A stretch of DNA of 64,000 nucleotides from Megaustenia siamemsis (lineage: Eukaryota; Mollusca; Gastropoda; Stylommatophora; Ariophantidae), in the NCBI GenBank assembly GCA_032433765.1, contig JAVIAB010000008.1:44629606-44693605 (forward strand). The letters are read 5' to 3'. The position numbers were made by a program, and so were the translations under genes. This document shows positions 33,097 through 42,907 of this stretch, piece after piece. The number at the start of each line of letters is the position of its first letter. Within the stretch, counting starts at the first letter, position 1. Under the pieces are notes generated by a model. It saw only the letters and a program-made list of their open reading frames with translations. It searched no databases and was not told where the DNA came from.

Positions 33097-34362
33097 ATGA
33101 AATTCTGTAGTTTACAAAACATCGCAATAAAAATGTATGACTATTTTTGCAAAGAGGCTAAACGAGGAAGATTATTTCATTCTTTAGAAAACTCTGAGAA
33201 TAGGACAAGACACATTTTGGATTTATCTAAACGGTCATTTAATCGCTGGATTCAAGCACTTGACCGTCAATGTTCAACATATACAAAATCACAAGGAAGA
33301 GCAAAAATGTTGGATAATTTCGACAGTGAACTTATTAGAAGTGAAATTCACAAAATGTTGGGTATGAATGAAACTGTTACAATAAGAAACTTAAAAGTAT
33401 CGCTGAAAAAGAACAACAGTATTGAAATATCAAAGTCTACATTATGGAGGAATGTGAGAGCTGCAGGCTTTACATTCAGAAAGTATTCCAATGGACGAAA
33501 CATCATCTGTGAGAAGCCACATATAGTAGTCATGAGAAGCAAGTACTTACGTGAAGTAAAAGAGGTGCGCAAGCAAGGTTATGATATTGTGTACTTGGAT
33601 GAAACATGGATCAATGCTCACCACACTAACCAAAGGGAATGGCAGTCATCAGATGGAAAGATTAAGAGATTAATACCTAGCAGCAAAGGACAGCGCTTGA
33701 TAATTGCTCATGCAGGTAGTCGACAACATGGACTAATACAGAATGCAGAGCTCATTTTTCTTTCAAAATCCATAGACAATCGGGATTATCACTCTGAGAT
33801 GAATGGTCACATATTTAGACATTGGATTGAAAATTCTGTTCTCCCATCACTAGATCGACCATCTTGCCTAATAATGGACAATGCAGCGTACCACAACATT
33901 GTTGAACTTGAAGATAAAGTCCCGACGTCATCCAGTACAAAAGATGCTATTAAGATATGGCTCACAAAGGAGCACATACAATTTAATAACATGTACTTAA
34001 AGCCTGAATTACTATCTCTAGTAAAGCAACAACAAAGGACAAAGATTTGTCAAATAGATAAGATTATCCAAGAGCACGGTCATATAAGTTTGAGGCTGCC
34101 ACCTTACCATGCTCATTTAAATCCAATAGAACTAATTTGGGCAAAATTAAAAGGACAAGTGGCAGATGAAAATACAACATTCAAAATATGCGATGTAAAG
34201 ACTCTTACTAATCTCGCTTTATTAAATATAGACAAAGATTATTGGGCTAAATGTGAAGACCACGTCTTAAAACAGGAAGAGGAATATTGGAAAAATGATG
34301 GTTTGTGGAATGTTCAACCCCAAACAGTTATTAATCTTTTAGACTCGTCTGATTCAGAATGA
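33097..34362 (+). CDS. DDE_3 transposase, apparently intact
   Basis: A single open frame of 421 residues. The start is set at the ATG shared with copy 1 (MKFCSLQNIAIKMYDYF); another in-frame ATG lies 27 bases upstream. It would catalyse excision and integration of the surrounding element. Features: a basic N-terminal region likely to bind the inverted ends (residues 1-135, with a helix-turn-helix-like ISKSTLWRNVRAAG), then Asp168 in YLDETW, Asp261 in LIMDNAAYH and Glu345 in LNPIELIW. The 83 residues between Asp261 and Glu345 are far more than the 34 of classical Tc1/mariner proteins. From memory, a wide-spaced DD82E group called Sailor has been reported, and this may belong near it. The C-terminus ends LLDSSDSE. 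No stop or frameshift is visible, so recent activity is plausible. Confidence 0.88.
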   Translation: MKFCSLQNIAIKMYDYFCKEAKRGRLFHSLENSENRTRHILDLSKRSFNRWIQALDRQCSTYTKSQGRAKMLDNFDSELIRSEIHKMLGMNETVTIRNLKVSLKKNNSIEISKSTLWRNVRAAGFTFRKYSNGRNIICEKPHIVVMRSKYLREVKEVRKQGYDIVYLDETWINAHHTNQREWQSSDGKIKRLIPSSKGQRLIIAHAGSRQHGLIQNAELIFLSKSIDNRDYHSEMNGHIFRHWIENSVLPSLDRPSCLIMDNAAYHNIVELEDKVPTSSSTKDAIKIWLTKEHIQFNNMYLKPELLSLVKQQQRTKICQIDKIIQEHGHISLRLPPYHAHLNPIELIWAKLKGQVADENTTFKICDVKTLTNLALLNIDKDYWAKCEDHVLKQEEEYWKNDGLWNVQPQTVINLLDSSDSE

Positions 34363-34561
34363 AAGTATGTAGCCCCCACAATGTGGCCCCTATATTACCT
34401 TCAATTAGTTCAACAAACGGTCCTTTTCAGGACCACACAACTATGAAAATTGGACATACAGGTATACCTTGATATTATCGTCCGTCCTCGAACTGAGAAG
34501 ACAATAATTCTCCTGGTGTTTTGTTTTATTCAGTTATTTCCCCCATTACGGCCACGCCTTT

Positions 34562-34775
34562 CTATCTATCTATTGACCTGTCGAGCCGTAACCGGCCCAT
34601 AGGGCGTAGACCAAGATACACCTTCTCCTATATGAATTTTTGTTCTAGCAGTTTTCTTTTAAAGATATTTTATCAAATCTCGCCATCTGTCTCTGTTCTG
34701 TGCAAGCAGTTCTATCTCATTGAGGGAGCCGATTCCTGCTGCTCTTGCCTCTCTCATCAATGTTCTTCTCAGTGT
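34562..34775 (-). repeat. 5'-truncated LINE inserted in transposon copy 2
   Basis: A 214-bp insert flanked by the 8-bp repeat ACGCCTTT (34,554-34,561 and 34,776-34,783). The repeat occurs only once in copy 1 of the transposon, so the empty site is visible. The left end is a CTATCTATCTAT tail, i.e. (ATAG)n on the minus strand. The body matches the 3' end of the LINE at 35,690-35,872 (TATTGACxTxxCGAGCCGTA, then CCGGxCCATAGGGC). Confidence 0.85.
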
Positions 34776-35034
34776 ACGCCTTTACCTAGTGAAAATTAAT
34801 CATAAACCAGCAACTACGGTAATTTCTATTATTTAGGGGTTCACAATTTACAATTTTGACAAACATCAAAGAAATTCGCCGCTTTAAGAAAACTGCAGCT
34901 GCAAGATATTTGTTAAATATACATTTAAAGGGTCTTTTGCATTCTAATAACATTTGGAAAATTTCAACAGTTTTTAACAAACAGTTACTGAGTAATAGCG
35001 TTTTGAAGTTGGGCACGTGATTTGGAACGAGCTA

Positions 35035-35415
35035 TAGTCTCAATTTGTGACCTCAAACACAAATAAAACGTAAAATGTGTAGCTGTTGAAACATGTATAC
35101 ACACATTATATTTGTGTAGTTAATGCTCGTAACAAAAAAAAACCCATAAAATGTAAATAAAGATGGTTCAGACATTTGAGGGTTTGGGAAAGGCAAAATT
35201 CAATTGTTAACAACAAACATTAAACATTTAAAGTACAAGTTCTTCTAAATAATTTGAAAGTATAAAAAAAGAAGTAGATCGTGTGTTTTATATTTATGGG
35301 GAAACGCACATGGACAAAATAGCTAAAGTACCAGCGAAAATCACAGAAAAAAGGCAAAGATGTGATTAATTTATCAGCTCTTTATTATATTGAAATCATG
35401 TTATTACTAATGTAT
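35035..35415. other. No gene recognised
   Basis: AT-rich flank of the transposon with no supported feature. Confidence 0.4.
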
Positions 35416-35419
35416 TCAT

Positions 35420-35876
35420 GCAAGATGGAAAACAAGAGATATAGAAACAAAGTTGAACAAATTCGAAAATAAATGTCTAAGGAAAATACTTGGTATAGCA
35501 TGGAACGAATTCAAAACAAACGAGGAAATGAGAGAAATCGCCAATCAACCACTAACATCTTCAGTAACAAAGAAAAGACGATGGTCATATGTTGGACATG
35601 TGATGAGAAGAGATTATAACCGAATAGCAAAGCAAGCCCTCATGTGGGAAACAACAGGTAAAAGGAAAAGAGGCCGACCCAGAGAGACACTGAGCAGTAG
35701 GTATCGGCTTCCTTAATGGGATAGGGTTGCTTGCACAGAACAAATGGCGAGATTTGATATAAGATCTTTACAAGAATTGAAAACTGCTAGAATACACAAT
35801 TTACATAAGAGAAAGAGTATCTGGGTCTATGCCCTATGGACCGGCTACGGCTCGTAATGTCAATAGATAGATAGAT
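35420..35876 (+). pseudogene. LINE 3' fragment with (GATA)n tail
   Basis: The plus strand encodes the reverse transcriptase C-terminal tail: NKFENKCLRKILGIAWNEFK, then RRWSYVGHVMRRDYNRIAKQ and GKRKRGRPRETLSS. A decayed stretch and the 3' UTR follow, CCGGCTACGGCTCGTAATGT, then AATAGATAGATAGATAG. The catalytic domain is missing. It is the source-type sequence for the insert in transposon copy 2. Confidence 0.75.
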
Positions 35877-35884
35877 AGATTCTT

Positions 35885-36000
35885 TTGTTTATTTCAGTTG
35901 TACATTTTCCATAACTTGTTATAGTATGTCCAAGGTAGTTGTAGCTCTGAACTGTCTCTAGGTCTACTCTTTCAATTTTGATATCCACTTGTTCACAATA
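35885..36000 (-). pseudogene. LINE reverse transcriptase fragment
   Basis: The sequence TTCTTTTGTTTATTTCAGTT through TAGTTGTAGCTCTGAACTGT matches 51,822-51,900, where the minus strand encodes ETVQSYNYLGHTITNDEK. Only about 115 bp remain. Confidence 0.55.
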
Positions 36001-36044
36001 GACAGATATACAGATATACAGATATACAGATTCATGCAAATCTT

Positions 36045-36063
36045 TGAAGTAGTAGAAGTAGTT

Positions 36064-36118
<55 letters not shown>

Positions 36119-36163
36119 CAGTAGCAGTAGCAGTAGCGGTGGCGGTGGCGGTGGCGGTGGTGG

Positions 36164-36196
<33 letters not shown>

Positions 36197-36412
36197 TGGA
36201 GGCGGCGGTGACGGTGGCGGTGGTGGTGGTGGTGGTGGTAGTGGTGATAGAGGTGGTAGTAGTGGTAGTAGTAGTAGTAGTAGTGCTTGTGGTAGTAGTA
36301 GTAGTAGTAGTAGTAGAGGTAGCAATAGCAGTAGCAGTAGTAGTAGCAGCAGCAGCAGCAGTAGCAGTAGCAGTATCAGTAGCAGTAGTAGTAGTAGACC
36401 CGTCAGTCATAG
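36045..36412. repeat. Trinucleotide tract (TAG, TGG/CGG, CAG-type)
   Basis: Mixed but continuous triplet repeat: GTAGTA, then GCAGTA, GGCGGT/GGTGGT, GATAGAGGT, back to AGTAGT and AGCAGC. Period-3 sequence opens all frames on both strands (poly-Val, poly-Thr, poly-Leu/Pro), which are not proteins. Confidence 0.95.
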
Positions 36413-36429
36413 TTGACTATGGATTTTTA

Positions 36430-36785
36430 AGCGGCCCTAGAAATGTTATTTTTTCTTTTCTTTCCTTTCGCCATGTATTGTCTTTTTCTATGAATCTGTC
36501 TGCTTCTTGTTTGAGTTAGAGCTTTAGAGTGTTTCCAGATATTGCGGTCTGCAGGTATTTCTTCCCAGGCTGCAAGGTTTATGTTCAAAGTCTTCATGTC
36601 ACGTTTACACACGTCTACAAATCGACGTTTTGGACACTCCCTAGTCCTTTTGCCATCTGCCAGTTGTCCTTAGAGTATATCTTTTGTTATGCGGCCATCT
36701 TTCATACGGTGTACGTGGTCAAACCAGCGTAACCTACGTTGTTTGGGCAGCGTGTAAATGTTCGGGAGGTCTGTATGAGGCGTCT
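36430..36785 (-). pseudogene. LINE C-terminal fragment (KRDMKTLN type)
   Basis: The minus strand reads LPKQRRLRWFDHVHRMKDG, RITKDILYGQLADGKRTREC, then KRRFVDVCKRDMKTLNINL, AAWEEIPADRNIWK. This is the classic C-terminal tail of a group of animal non-LTR retrotransposons (LRWxGHVxRMxDGRxPKxLLYGEL, then DVCKRDLK). One stop splits it. No reverse transcriptase part is present. Confidence 0.7.
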
Positions 36786-36810
36786 ATAAATAACATTATG
36801 TAGTTTTTGT

Positions 36811-37072
36811 TTTTTTTAAAGTAAAGAGCCCCGTCACGCCATATGACATATAGGGAATATGGTCTTAGTGATTATAATTGTTACAGACCTTCAACAGATC
36901 GTTTTCTGGGTAATGTCGTCGGTATTACGCCCGCGCCGCTCCATTTCCTTGAAGTAAAAAATACGGTACCCATTTAAGGCTGGGTGAACCTGGAAGCTGA
37001 CGGTCAGGATCGAACTCGACCTCTTATCCTTAGTAGTCCAGTTCACTAACCACTGAGCTATCGCGGCTCCCC
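36811..37072 (-). repeat. tRNA-derived SINE (family A)
   Basis: The minus strand starts GGAGCCGCGATAGCTCAGTG with A box and B box (GTTCGATCCTG) and the conserved AATACCGAC segment. It ends at the left in a T-rich tail (AAAAAAA on the plus strand). Confidence 0.85.
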
Positions 37073-37876
37073 ATTATATAGTAGTCTTACATTAAACGTT
37101 ACATACTGTGTTCTCTTGCATTAAAACCAGCTGTCTAATCTCAAAATCTCTGTTTTACTGCATGTGTTAGTCTGTGCGTGGGTTTTGTTCACTTGATGAT
37201 ATTACATTTCCTGAGTATGTGACACTTGCAGTTTAACGTTTTAGATTATTCTATTCTAGTTTGTTAACTTATTTTACTTTAGTTTAATTGCTAACTTATT
37301 TTACTTAAGTTTGTTAACTTATTTTACTTCATAGTTTAATCGTTAACTTATTTTACTTCGGTTTAACTTTTAACTTATTAACTTCTGTTTACTATGATAT
37401 GTTTAATATTGCAACGTTTGCATAATTTGTAGAGATGATTTAAATATTAGATTTATGTTGTTTTATCTCATTTACGATGATGTTAGGACGCTTATCAACC
37501 ATCCAATGCAAGAGAGGAGATAGAAAAACCGACTTCATAGAATACACTTCATACGAACAGGTAAGACACGAATCAAAACAAGAATACATGTCGAGCTTTA
37601 TAAGAATAAGGCGTTAGACATAGATTTGATTTGTGCTAAGAATAAATAAAGAAAGATTTCCCCGTCAGGCATTCACGTGGAAACCACTTAAAAACGTAAA
37701 AGAAAACAAGAGAATCGTTACGCAAAACAATTAATAGGGAAGACATGGGACTAAGAAACAACTAAGAACTACAAGAAACAGCAGCAAATCGTAAATCGTA
37801 TAGAACTATGACTTCCACCCTAAGTGCCGTCTTCGGTCGCAGGTGAAAATGAATGAATTCATTTAAATTATTGTTA
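37073..37876. other. No gene recognised; short AT-rich repeats
   Basis: Between 37,255 and 37,385 a unit like TTAACTTATTTTACTTCAGT recurs about five times. Near 37,820 stands a retroelement end CCCTAAGTGCCGTCTTCGG. Otherwise I see nothing. Confidence 0.5.
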
Positions 37877-38163
37877 ATATAAATCAGGGATGGCCAATTT
37901 CTTTCAAATGGCGGGCCACTTTTTTATTATTTTTTTTTTTGTGGCGGGCCACACACATAACAACATCAATACAAATAAACTTGGCATTTGTTTTAAGGTA
38001 ATATTTTTGTTATTTATCGGCATTATTTGCTTACATAAATCATTTTATTGCAACAGAGTTAAAAATGCCTAGTTGATTTATAAAAATGAATAAAATTTGC
38101 TATTTATATTGTTTAACAAACATGTTTTAGTTAGGTCATTTTAAAGTTGACATGTAACAAACC

Positions 38164-38966
38164 TTAATGAGAACAATGTGGACGTTCATGTGCAGCAACA
38201 AGTTCATCAAAGTCAATGTGTAAAGATGATGATGATAGTCGTAATAAATCTTGAAGGTGGCCATCAGTGAGTCGGTTTCTTTGTAACGATTTAATCTCCT
38301 TCATTGTTGAAAAAGCGCATTCACATATATATGTGCTTCCGAACATAGAAGTAATTTTCAAACTGAAATCACTCAATGCGGGATATTTTTTCTGTGACAC
38401 ACGTTTCCAAAAGTCAACTCCTATCTCCATCCTTTATTGGAAAACGGGTCACTTTGGAGGTTACATAACTCCAACTGAAAAGTGTCATATTGTTGGAAAA
38501 TGTCACACTTCATAGGGTTATTAAACAATGCCAGTTCTGGTCGTATACCACTGAAGTCAGAAAATCGTTCATTGAATTGCTCCAATAGTTTGTCTAACAT
38601 TAATACAGAAAATTTGAAATCAGTGTCACTGCGCTCCTCAATCAATTCTTTGCACGAAGGAAAATGAATGAAGTTTTCTTTTGCCAGGGTAAATCTAAAA
38701 ACATTTAGTTGACTTATAAATCCATCTAGGTGTCCTACCAAATCTGAGACTGTTTGGGAACGTCCCTGTAGCTTCACGTTGAGTTCATTCATGTGCTGGG
38801 TGATATCAGTTAAAAAGGCCAATATGCTGTTAAAATGTGGATCAGACATTTTTCTGATCAGTTCTTTGTTGGTATCATGTTTCTCTAAAAACTGCTTTAT
38901 CTCGTTTCTCAAAGCAAAAAACCAGCCTTCCTTAATAATCCAACTAGACCTGTTTGAGTACCACAC
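38164..38966 (-). pseudogene. hAT transposase, C-terminal half
   Basis: Two overlapping frames hold the C-terminal half. The upstream part (from 38,966) has WIIKEGWFFALRNEIKQFLE, ITQHMNELNVKLQGRSQTVS, DLVGHLDGFISQLNVF and RFSDFSGIRPELALFNNP. The downstream part has KKYPALSDFSLKITSMFGST, YICECAFSTMKEIKSLQRNR and LTDGHLQDLL. The last is the hAT C-terminal dimerisation region (CExxFSxMxxIKxxxRxxLTDxHL), similar to the ZBED5/GTF2IRD2-like hAT group. A frameshift near 38,425 separates the two parts. Non-functional. Confidence 0.85.
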
Positions 38967-39390
38967 ATTGACTTAGTGCCATCTGTCACTATTGCTGAAA
39001 GTCGGTTTATGTCACCGATACCGTTAACAACTTTCATAACTGAGTTATAAATGTCTTGACCTTAGGTCGTATTATGCAATGAATCTAAAGCTAGTAGCTC
39101 TTCATTGATAATAAAGTCTTTTGAAACAGTTCTTATGAAAATTAAAAGTTGTGCTGTGTCTGATATATCAGTAGATTCACCCAAAGCCAGAGAAAAGTAA
39201 GCGGAATTTGTAACGACACTCTTTAATTTACTACATATATGAGAACTTATTTCTTCAACCCTTCTAGTGACTGTCTGTTTTGATAGTGGAACGCTCTCAA
39301 AATGACTGGCAATTTTTTTTCTTCCACAAATGCACTCGCCATGTTAATAGAACAACGCTTTACGAAGTCACCGTCACATAATGATTTTTT
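38967..39390 (-). pseudogene. hAT transposase, middle part, with stops
   Basis: Readable on the minus strand in broken frames: SAYFSLALGESTDISDTAQL, LIFIRTVSKDFIINEELLAL, DSLHNTT-stop-GQDIYN, NGIGDINRLSAIVTDGTKSM. These match the catalytic core order of hAT transposases (the DxSxDxS/T-like ESTDISD and VTDGxxSM). At least one stop (near 39,062) and frameshifts are present. Confidence 0.75.
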
Positions 39391-39780
39391 TTATTTCGCT
39401 ATCTCTGCGCTTACAACAAACGATGCCATTAAGGAACTTGTTTGTTTTGTTGTTAATGTAGTAAAAACAGATTTCTGAGCACTAACCTTTTTCTTCAAAT
39501 CGCACACAAGTGTAGAACGTATTGTACCAATGCAGTCCTTGTATTTAGCGGCGTGCTGCTGTGTGTAATGCCGTTTAAGATTATACTCTTTATTTACAGA
39601 CAACACTTGCAAACACACAAGGCACTGCGGTTTGCTATCCTTATTGTTGATAAATAAAAAATCATGTTCCCATTTCTCATAAAAAATCTGTTTTTTTTCA
39701 TTTAATTGACGTTTATTGTTCATATTATACCACGACCGAAGCAACAGACAATGAAAACACAGATTATAACAATAGCACTG
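39391..39780 (-). pseudogene. hAT transposase, N-terminal BED zinc finger
   Basis: The minus-strand frame carries a BED-type finger: KWEHDFLFINNKDSKPQCLV, C-x2-C (CLVC), then NLKRHYTQQH (His-x4-5-His). A lysine-rich region follows. It would bind the element ends. It joins the middle part through a frameshift near 39,390. Confidence 0.8.
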
Positions 39781-40315
39781 TTTCCTGTTAAAATGGAACT
39801 GTTCACTATAACTCGACAAAATCAGAATGATCAGATCGGATATATAATTTTGACTGATGAAAAGAGGTTTGGAGAGAAAGAAACTGAAAGTAAAATAATT
39901 GTGAGGTGAATGTGTTGGGGTGGAGGAGGTGGGTGACTGACAGTATTTCTTGGCGGAAACTGTTTGAACTCGCCGAACAGAGAGTCGGCTCTAGAACCAT
40001 TCGTTGGCTTCTTCCTTTGTTTAAGCCGGTCGCAGGATGATCAAAAGGAAAAATAAGGATGGGCCGGGAATGACGGGAAGTCGACGTTAAACTAACTACT
40101 AGAGTGTTCCGAGTTTTAAACATAGGTCTACTAGGGAATATTTGAGTCAGCTTTCTCCACGGTAGAAGTTAATGTAACACATTTTAAATCAATTTTACCC
40201 AGGACATTTTGCTCAATGCAACCTGATTTTATTTTTTATCCGCCGCGGGCCACAAAAAGGACGTCGCGGGCCACTTGTTCCCGCGGGCACCTAATTGGCC
40301 ATCCCTGATATAAAT

Positions 40316-40675
40316 GTTTAATCATCTATGTTACGGAGTACGTTAAAGTTATCTTTAATTATTTCAAAGAAAAACTATCATGTTGAAAGAGATCATTATA
40401 AAGTAATCAAGAAATCATTTCATGGACATAAATGACAATGTGATAACTCATGATATCACGTCACAACATGGTTATTGTTAATAAACAATAAATAACACAC
40501 ACTCATATACCAATATTATATTTACACTCGAGACACGGTATGGTATTCAGGAACTGTTAATTCGTTTTCCCATAAAAAATAAATGATTTATTGCAATTTA
40601 TATACAAGGCTTGTTCAAATGAAACCCGCCGAAGCTGCTCCAAGTGGACATACGTACTGCACCAATGTGCAATTG
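40316..40675. other. No gene recognised
   Basis: AT-rich sequence. Near 40,608 stands GGCTTGTTCAAATGAAACCC, which looks like a mariner-type end, but I found no partner. Confidence 0.35.
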
Positions 40676-40679
40676 CGTA

Positions 40680-41106
40680 TGTATTATTTATTCATGATTG
40701 TAACATATGGATGTGAATCATGGACAATAGGACAACATACAAGAAAATCACTGGAGTCTGTAGAAATGTGTTTTTACAGAAGAATGTTGAGAATACCATG
40801 GACATCTAAGAAGAGTAATGAAAATGTTATGAAAGAGGTCAAAGCAAAAAGAGAGTTAATTTCCAATATTAGTAAGAAACAATCATCATTTTTTGGCCAT
40901 ATAATGAGAAGAGAACAACTGGAATATATTGTGACCACTGGAAAAATTGATGGTCGAAGAGATAAAGGGAAGCAAAGAGAGAAAATACTAGACAGCTTAA
41001 GAGAATAGCTTGCAGAAGATCAACAACAGAAATGATAAATAACTGTCGAGATCGAAAGTTGTGGAAAGACATGATCACCTACGCCAGCAGGCCCTGTACT
41101 TGATGA
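40680..41106 (+). pseudogene. LINE 3' fragment ((GAT)n tail family), copy 3
   Basis: An open frame of about 110 codons with VTYGCESWTIGQHTRKSLES, CFYRRMLRIPWTSKKSNENV and FFGHIMRREQLEYIVTTGKI. It is the reverse transcriptase C-terminal part (YGCESWT, YRRMLRIPWT, FFGHxxRR are family words). It ends in CCCTGTACTTGATGAT. No catalytic motif remains, so it is a 5'-truncated copy, but it is less decayed than the others. Confidence 0.8.
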
Positions 41107-41335
41107 TTGAACTGTCCTTCGCCATACGATATCATCATTCATCGTAAGCAATCAGAATATAGAAACACCATCTGGATGATCCCACAGCTCACGGTGTGTA
41201 CAGAGCACTACTCGGTAGTTCCGGCAGCAAACGACATGGAATATGAGGAAACTCCAACAAAGAACATTTCTCAGACAGTGACTCAACGGTTCCCTGTCGC
41301 CTATCCGCCATATTGACCGGAATTCCCAAATAAAA
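41107..41335 (+). repeat. Unclassified dispersed repeat, copy 2
   Basis: Starts AACTGTCCTTCGCCATACGA and runs through TATGAGGAAACTCCAACAA to CTATCCGCCATATTGACCGG. The order matches 52,200-52,425 throughout, and its start matches the inner part of the copy at 6690-6990. It follows immediately after a LINE 3' tail. Confidence 0.6.
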
Positions 41336-41895
41336 CCTTGTATTTCATGAGTGTATTTTGTTATCAGAACACCTACAGACGTGTTCAGAGTACTAAGCTA
41401 AGATGGTTGTCCTAACATATCATAACAATATTTTTTTATTGTATAGTTCACGAATAGTTCTGTGTGTATTTAATTTATTTTTAATTATTCTAATGCACAT
41501 TTTGCCGTGGTTTAAAAGCGTTTTCACAAAATATTGTAAAGATTTTAGGAAAACACACAAGTGAAGTTTTAACTTATATTTATATATGATGGCGATTGCA
41601 CAAATACATTCAATAATGAATCCGCTTCACTGTGCAGTGAGATTTTTTATTTATTTTACAAATGTTTACTGTAGGAAATGTAATAGCCTCACAATCGATG
41701 AATATTCGCTTATTACTTTCTTATAAACGTGAACACAAATATCATAATCGCAAAGACATATTTTTGAAACAATCATTACACTTTGGGATACACTAACGAT
41801 TGAGCGATGAATAACATTCCCAAGTTATTGCCTTGAAGTATTACCTTAAATGTGGTATCAAAATCAAGGCAATTAACGGGAGTCATAGGATGAAG
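41336..41895. other. No gene recognised
   Basis: AT-rich sequence with no supported feature. Confidence 0.4.
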
Positions 41896-41899
41896 AGGT

Positions 41900-42106
41900 A
41901 TGTATTACAGCTCTCAGAAAAAATGACAAATAAACAACAACAGAAAAAAAAAACAAAGAACAACATATGGTCCGAAGCAGTACTCCCTGGCACTGCACCT
42001 TGCCACGAGAAGCCGAACGCTAGGGAACACTGCCACTGAGCTAAGCAAAAATTTAGCTATAGAGGACAATGTCTTTCGCGCAGGTTTTCTTATGACTATA
42101 GCATAG
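41900..42106 (-). repeat. tRNA-derived SINE (family B), left arm of an inverted pair
   Basis: Reverse complement of the right arm over about 200 bp. The shared inner end is CTATGCTATAGTCAT with AAAACCTGCGCGAAAGACAT, and the outer end is CAAATAAACAACAACAGAAA. It differs by scattered substitutions, so the pair is not a perfect palindrome. Confidence 0.8.
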
Positions 42107-42155
42107 TTTTTCTGTACTATTTTCGACACTTTATTTCCGAGCTGTGATCGTAACC

Positions 42156-42375
42156 CTATGCTATAGTCATGAGAAAACCTGCGCGAAAGACATTGTCCAT
42201 TATAGCTAATTTTTTGGTTAGTTCAGTGGCAGTGTTCCCTATCGTTTGGCTTCTCGTGGCAAGGCGCAGTGCCAGGGAGTACGGGTTCGATCCTGTTTCG
42301 GACCATATGTTGTTCTTTGTTTTTTTCTGTTGTTGTTGTTTATTTGTAATTTTTTTCTAAATGCTGTAATACATA
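42156..42375 (+). repeat. tRNA-derived SINE (family B), right arm of an inverted pair
   Basis: Contains a pol III A box (TAGTTCAGTGG, 42,219) and a B box (GGTTCGATCC, 42,284), then GGACCATATGTTGTTCTTTG and a T/GTT-rich end. The spacer to the left arm is only about 50 bp. A transcript of the pair could fold into a long hairpin. Confidence 0.8.
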
Positions 42376-42642
42376 GCTCTTCCTCCTATAATTCCATAAA
42401 TTATCATCTCGGAAGTTTCCCTCTATAATAATATTCATTTATTATTATTTGTCTCCAATTTAACGGGAGAATCAATGTCTTGTCATGCTGGTTAGATCAT
42501 CTGCAGTTAACCATGGCCTCCATTAAAAATTGCATGCCTAGACATGTTGTGTGGTTCGATACATTTATATGTTTGTCATTAAGGAAAATGTATTATAGTA
42601 ATGGCTTTTAGTAAATGAAATACCCTCAACTATTTCGACTGT

Positions 42643-42895
42643 GGGTAGCCACGATAACTCAGTGGTTAGTGAACTGGATTACAAAGGACAAGAGGTAGGG
42701 TTCGATTCCAAACAACGGCTTCCGGGTTCACCCAGCCTTTAATGGGTACCTGATTTTTTCTGGAAAAGTAAAGCGGCACGGGCGTAATACCCACAACATT
42801 ACTCCAAGTGCCGAAGGTCTGTAACATTTATGGTCACTAACACCATATTCTCTATACGCCACTTGGCATGACGGGGGCTCTCTACTTTTTTACTT
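42643..42895 (+). repeat. tRNA-derived SINE (family A) with target duplication
   Basis: Head GGTAGCCACGATAACTCAGT, B box GGTTCGATTCC, body CGGGCGTAATACCCACAACA, end GGCATGACGGGGGCTC plus a T-rich tract. It is flanked by TATTTCGACTGTG (42,631) and TATTTCTACTGTG (42,895), a 13-bp duplication with one mismatch. Confidence 0.85.
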
Positions 42896-42907
42896 ATTTC
42901 TACTGTG

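Larger units (their letters stand above)
32703..35034 (+). mobile_element. DDE_3-type DNA transposon, copy 2 (intact ORF)
   Basis: Same element as 15,691-17,804 in the opposite orientation. The inverted ends share CATAACTCGTGCCCAACTT at the left and, reversed, GCTCGTTCCAAATCACGTGC at the right, with TA next to each end. It abuts the internally deleted mariner element directly at 32,700. The total length includes a 214-bp LINE fragment (34,562-34,775) inserted in its 3' non-coding part, so the ancestral length is about 2.1 kb. Confidence 0.85.
37885..40307 (-). mobile_element. hAT-family DNA transposon, complete but decayed
   Basis: A 2423-bp element with inverted ends CAGGGATGGCCAATTT / CAGGGATGGCCAATTA and a perfect 8-bp duplication ATATAAAT (37,877-37,884 and 40,308-40,315), the hAT hallmark. 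Subterminal GCGGGCCAC motifs are present at both ends. The minus strand carries a BED-finger transposase in pieces. Confidence 0.92.

Noticed and set aside
36032..36519. Poly-Val, poly-Thr and poly-Leu/Pro ORFs
   Set aside because: All three are frames of the same trinucleotide tract.
40605..40640. GGCTTGTTCAAATGAAACCC as a mariner inverted end
   Set aside because: No matching inverted partner or transposase sequence was found nearby.
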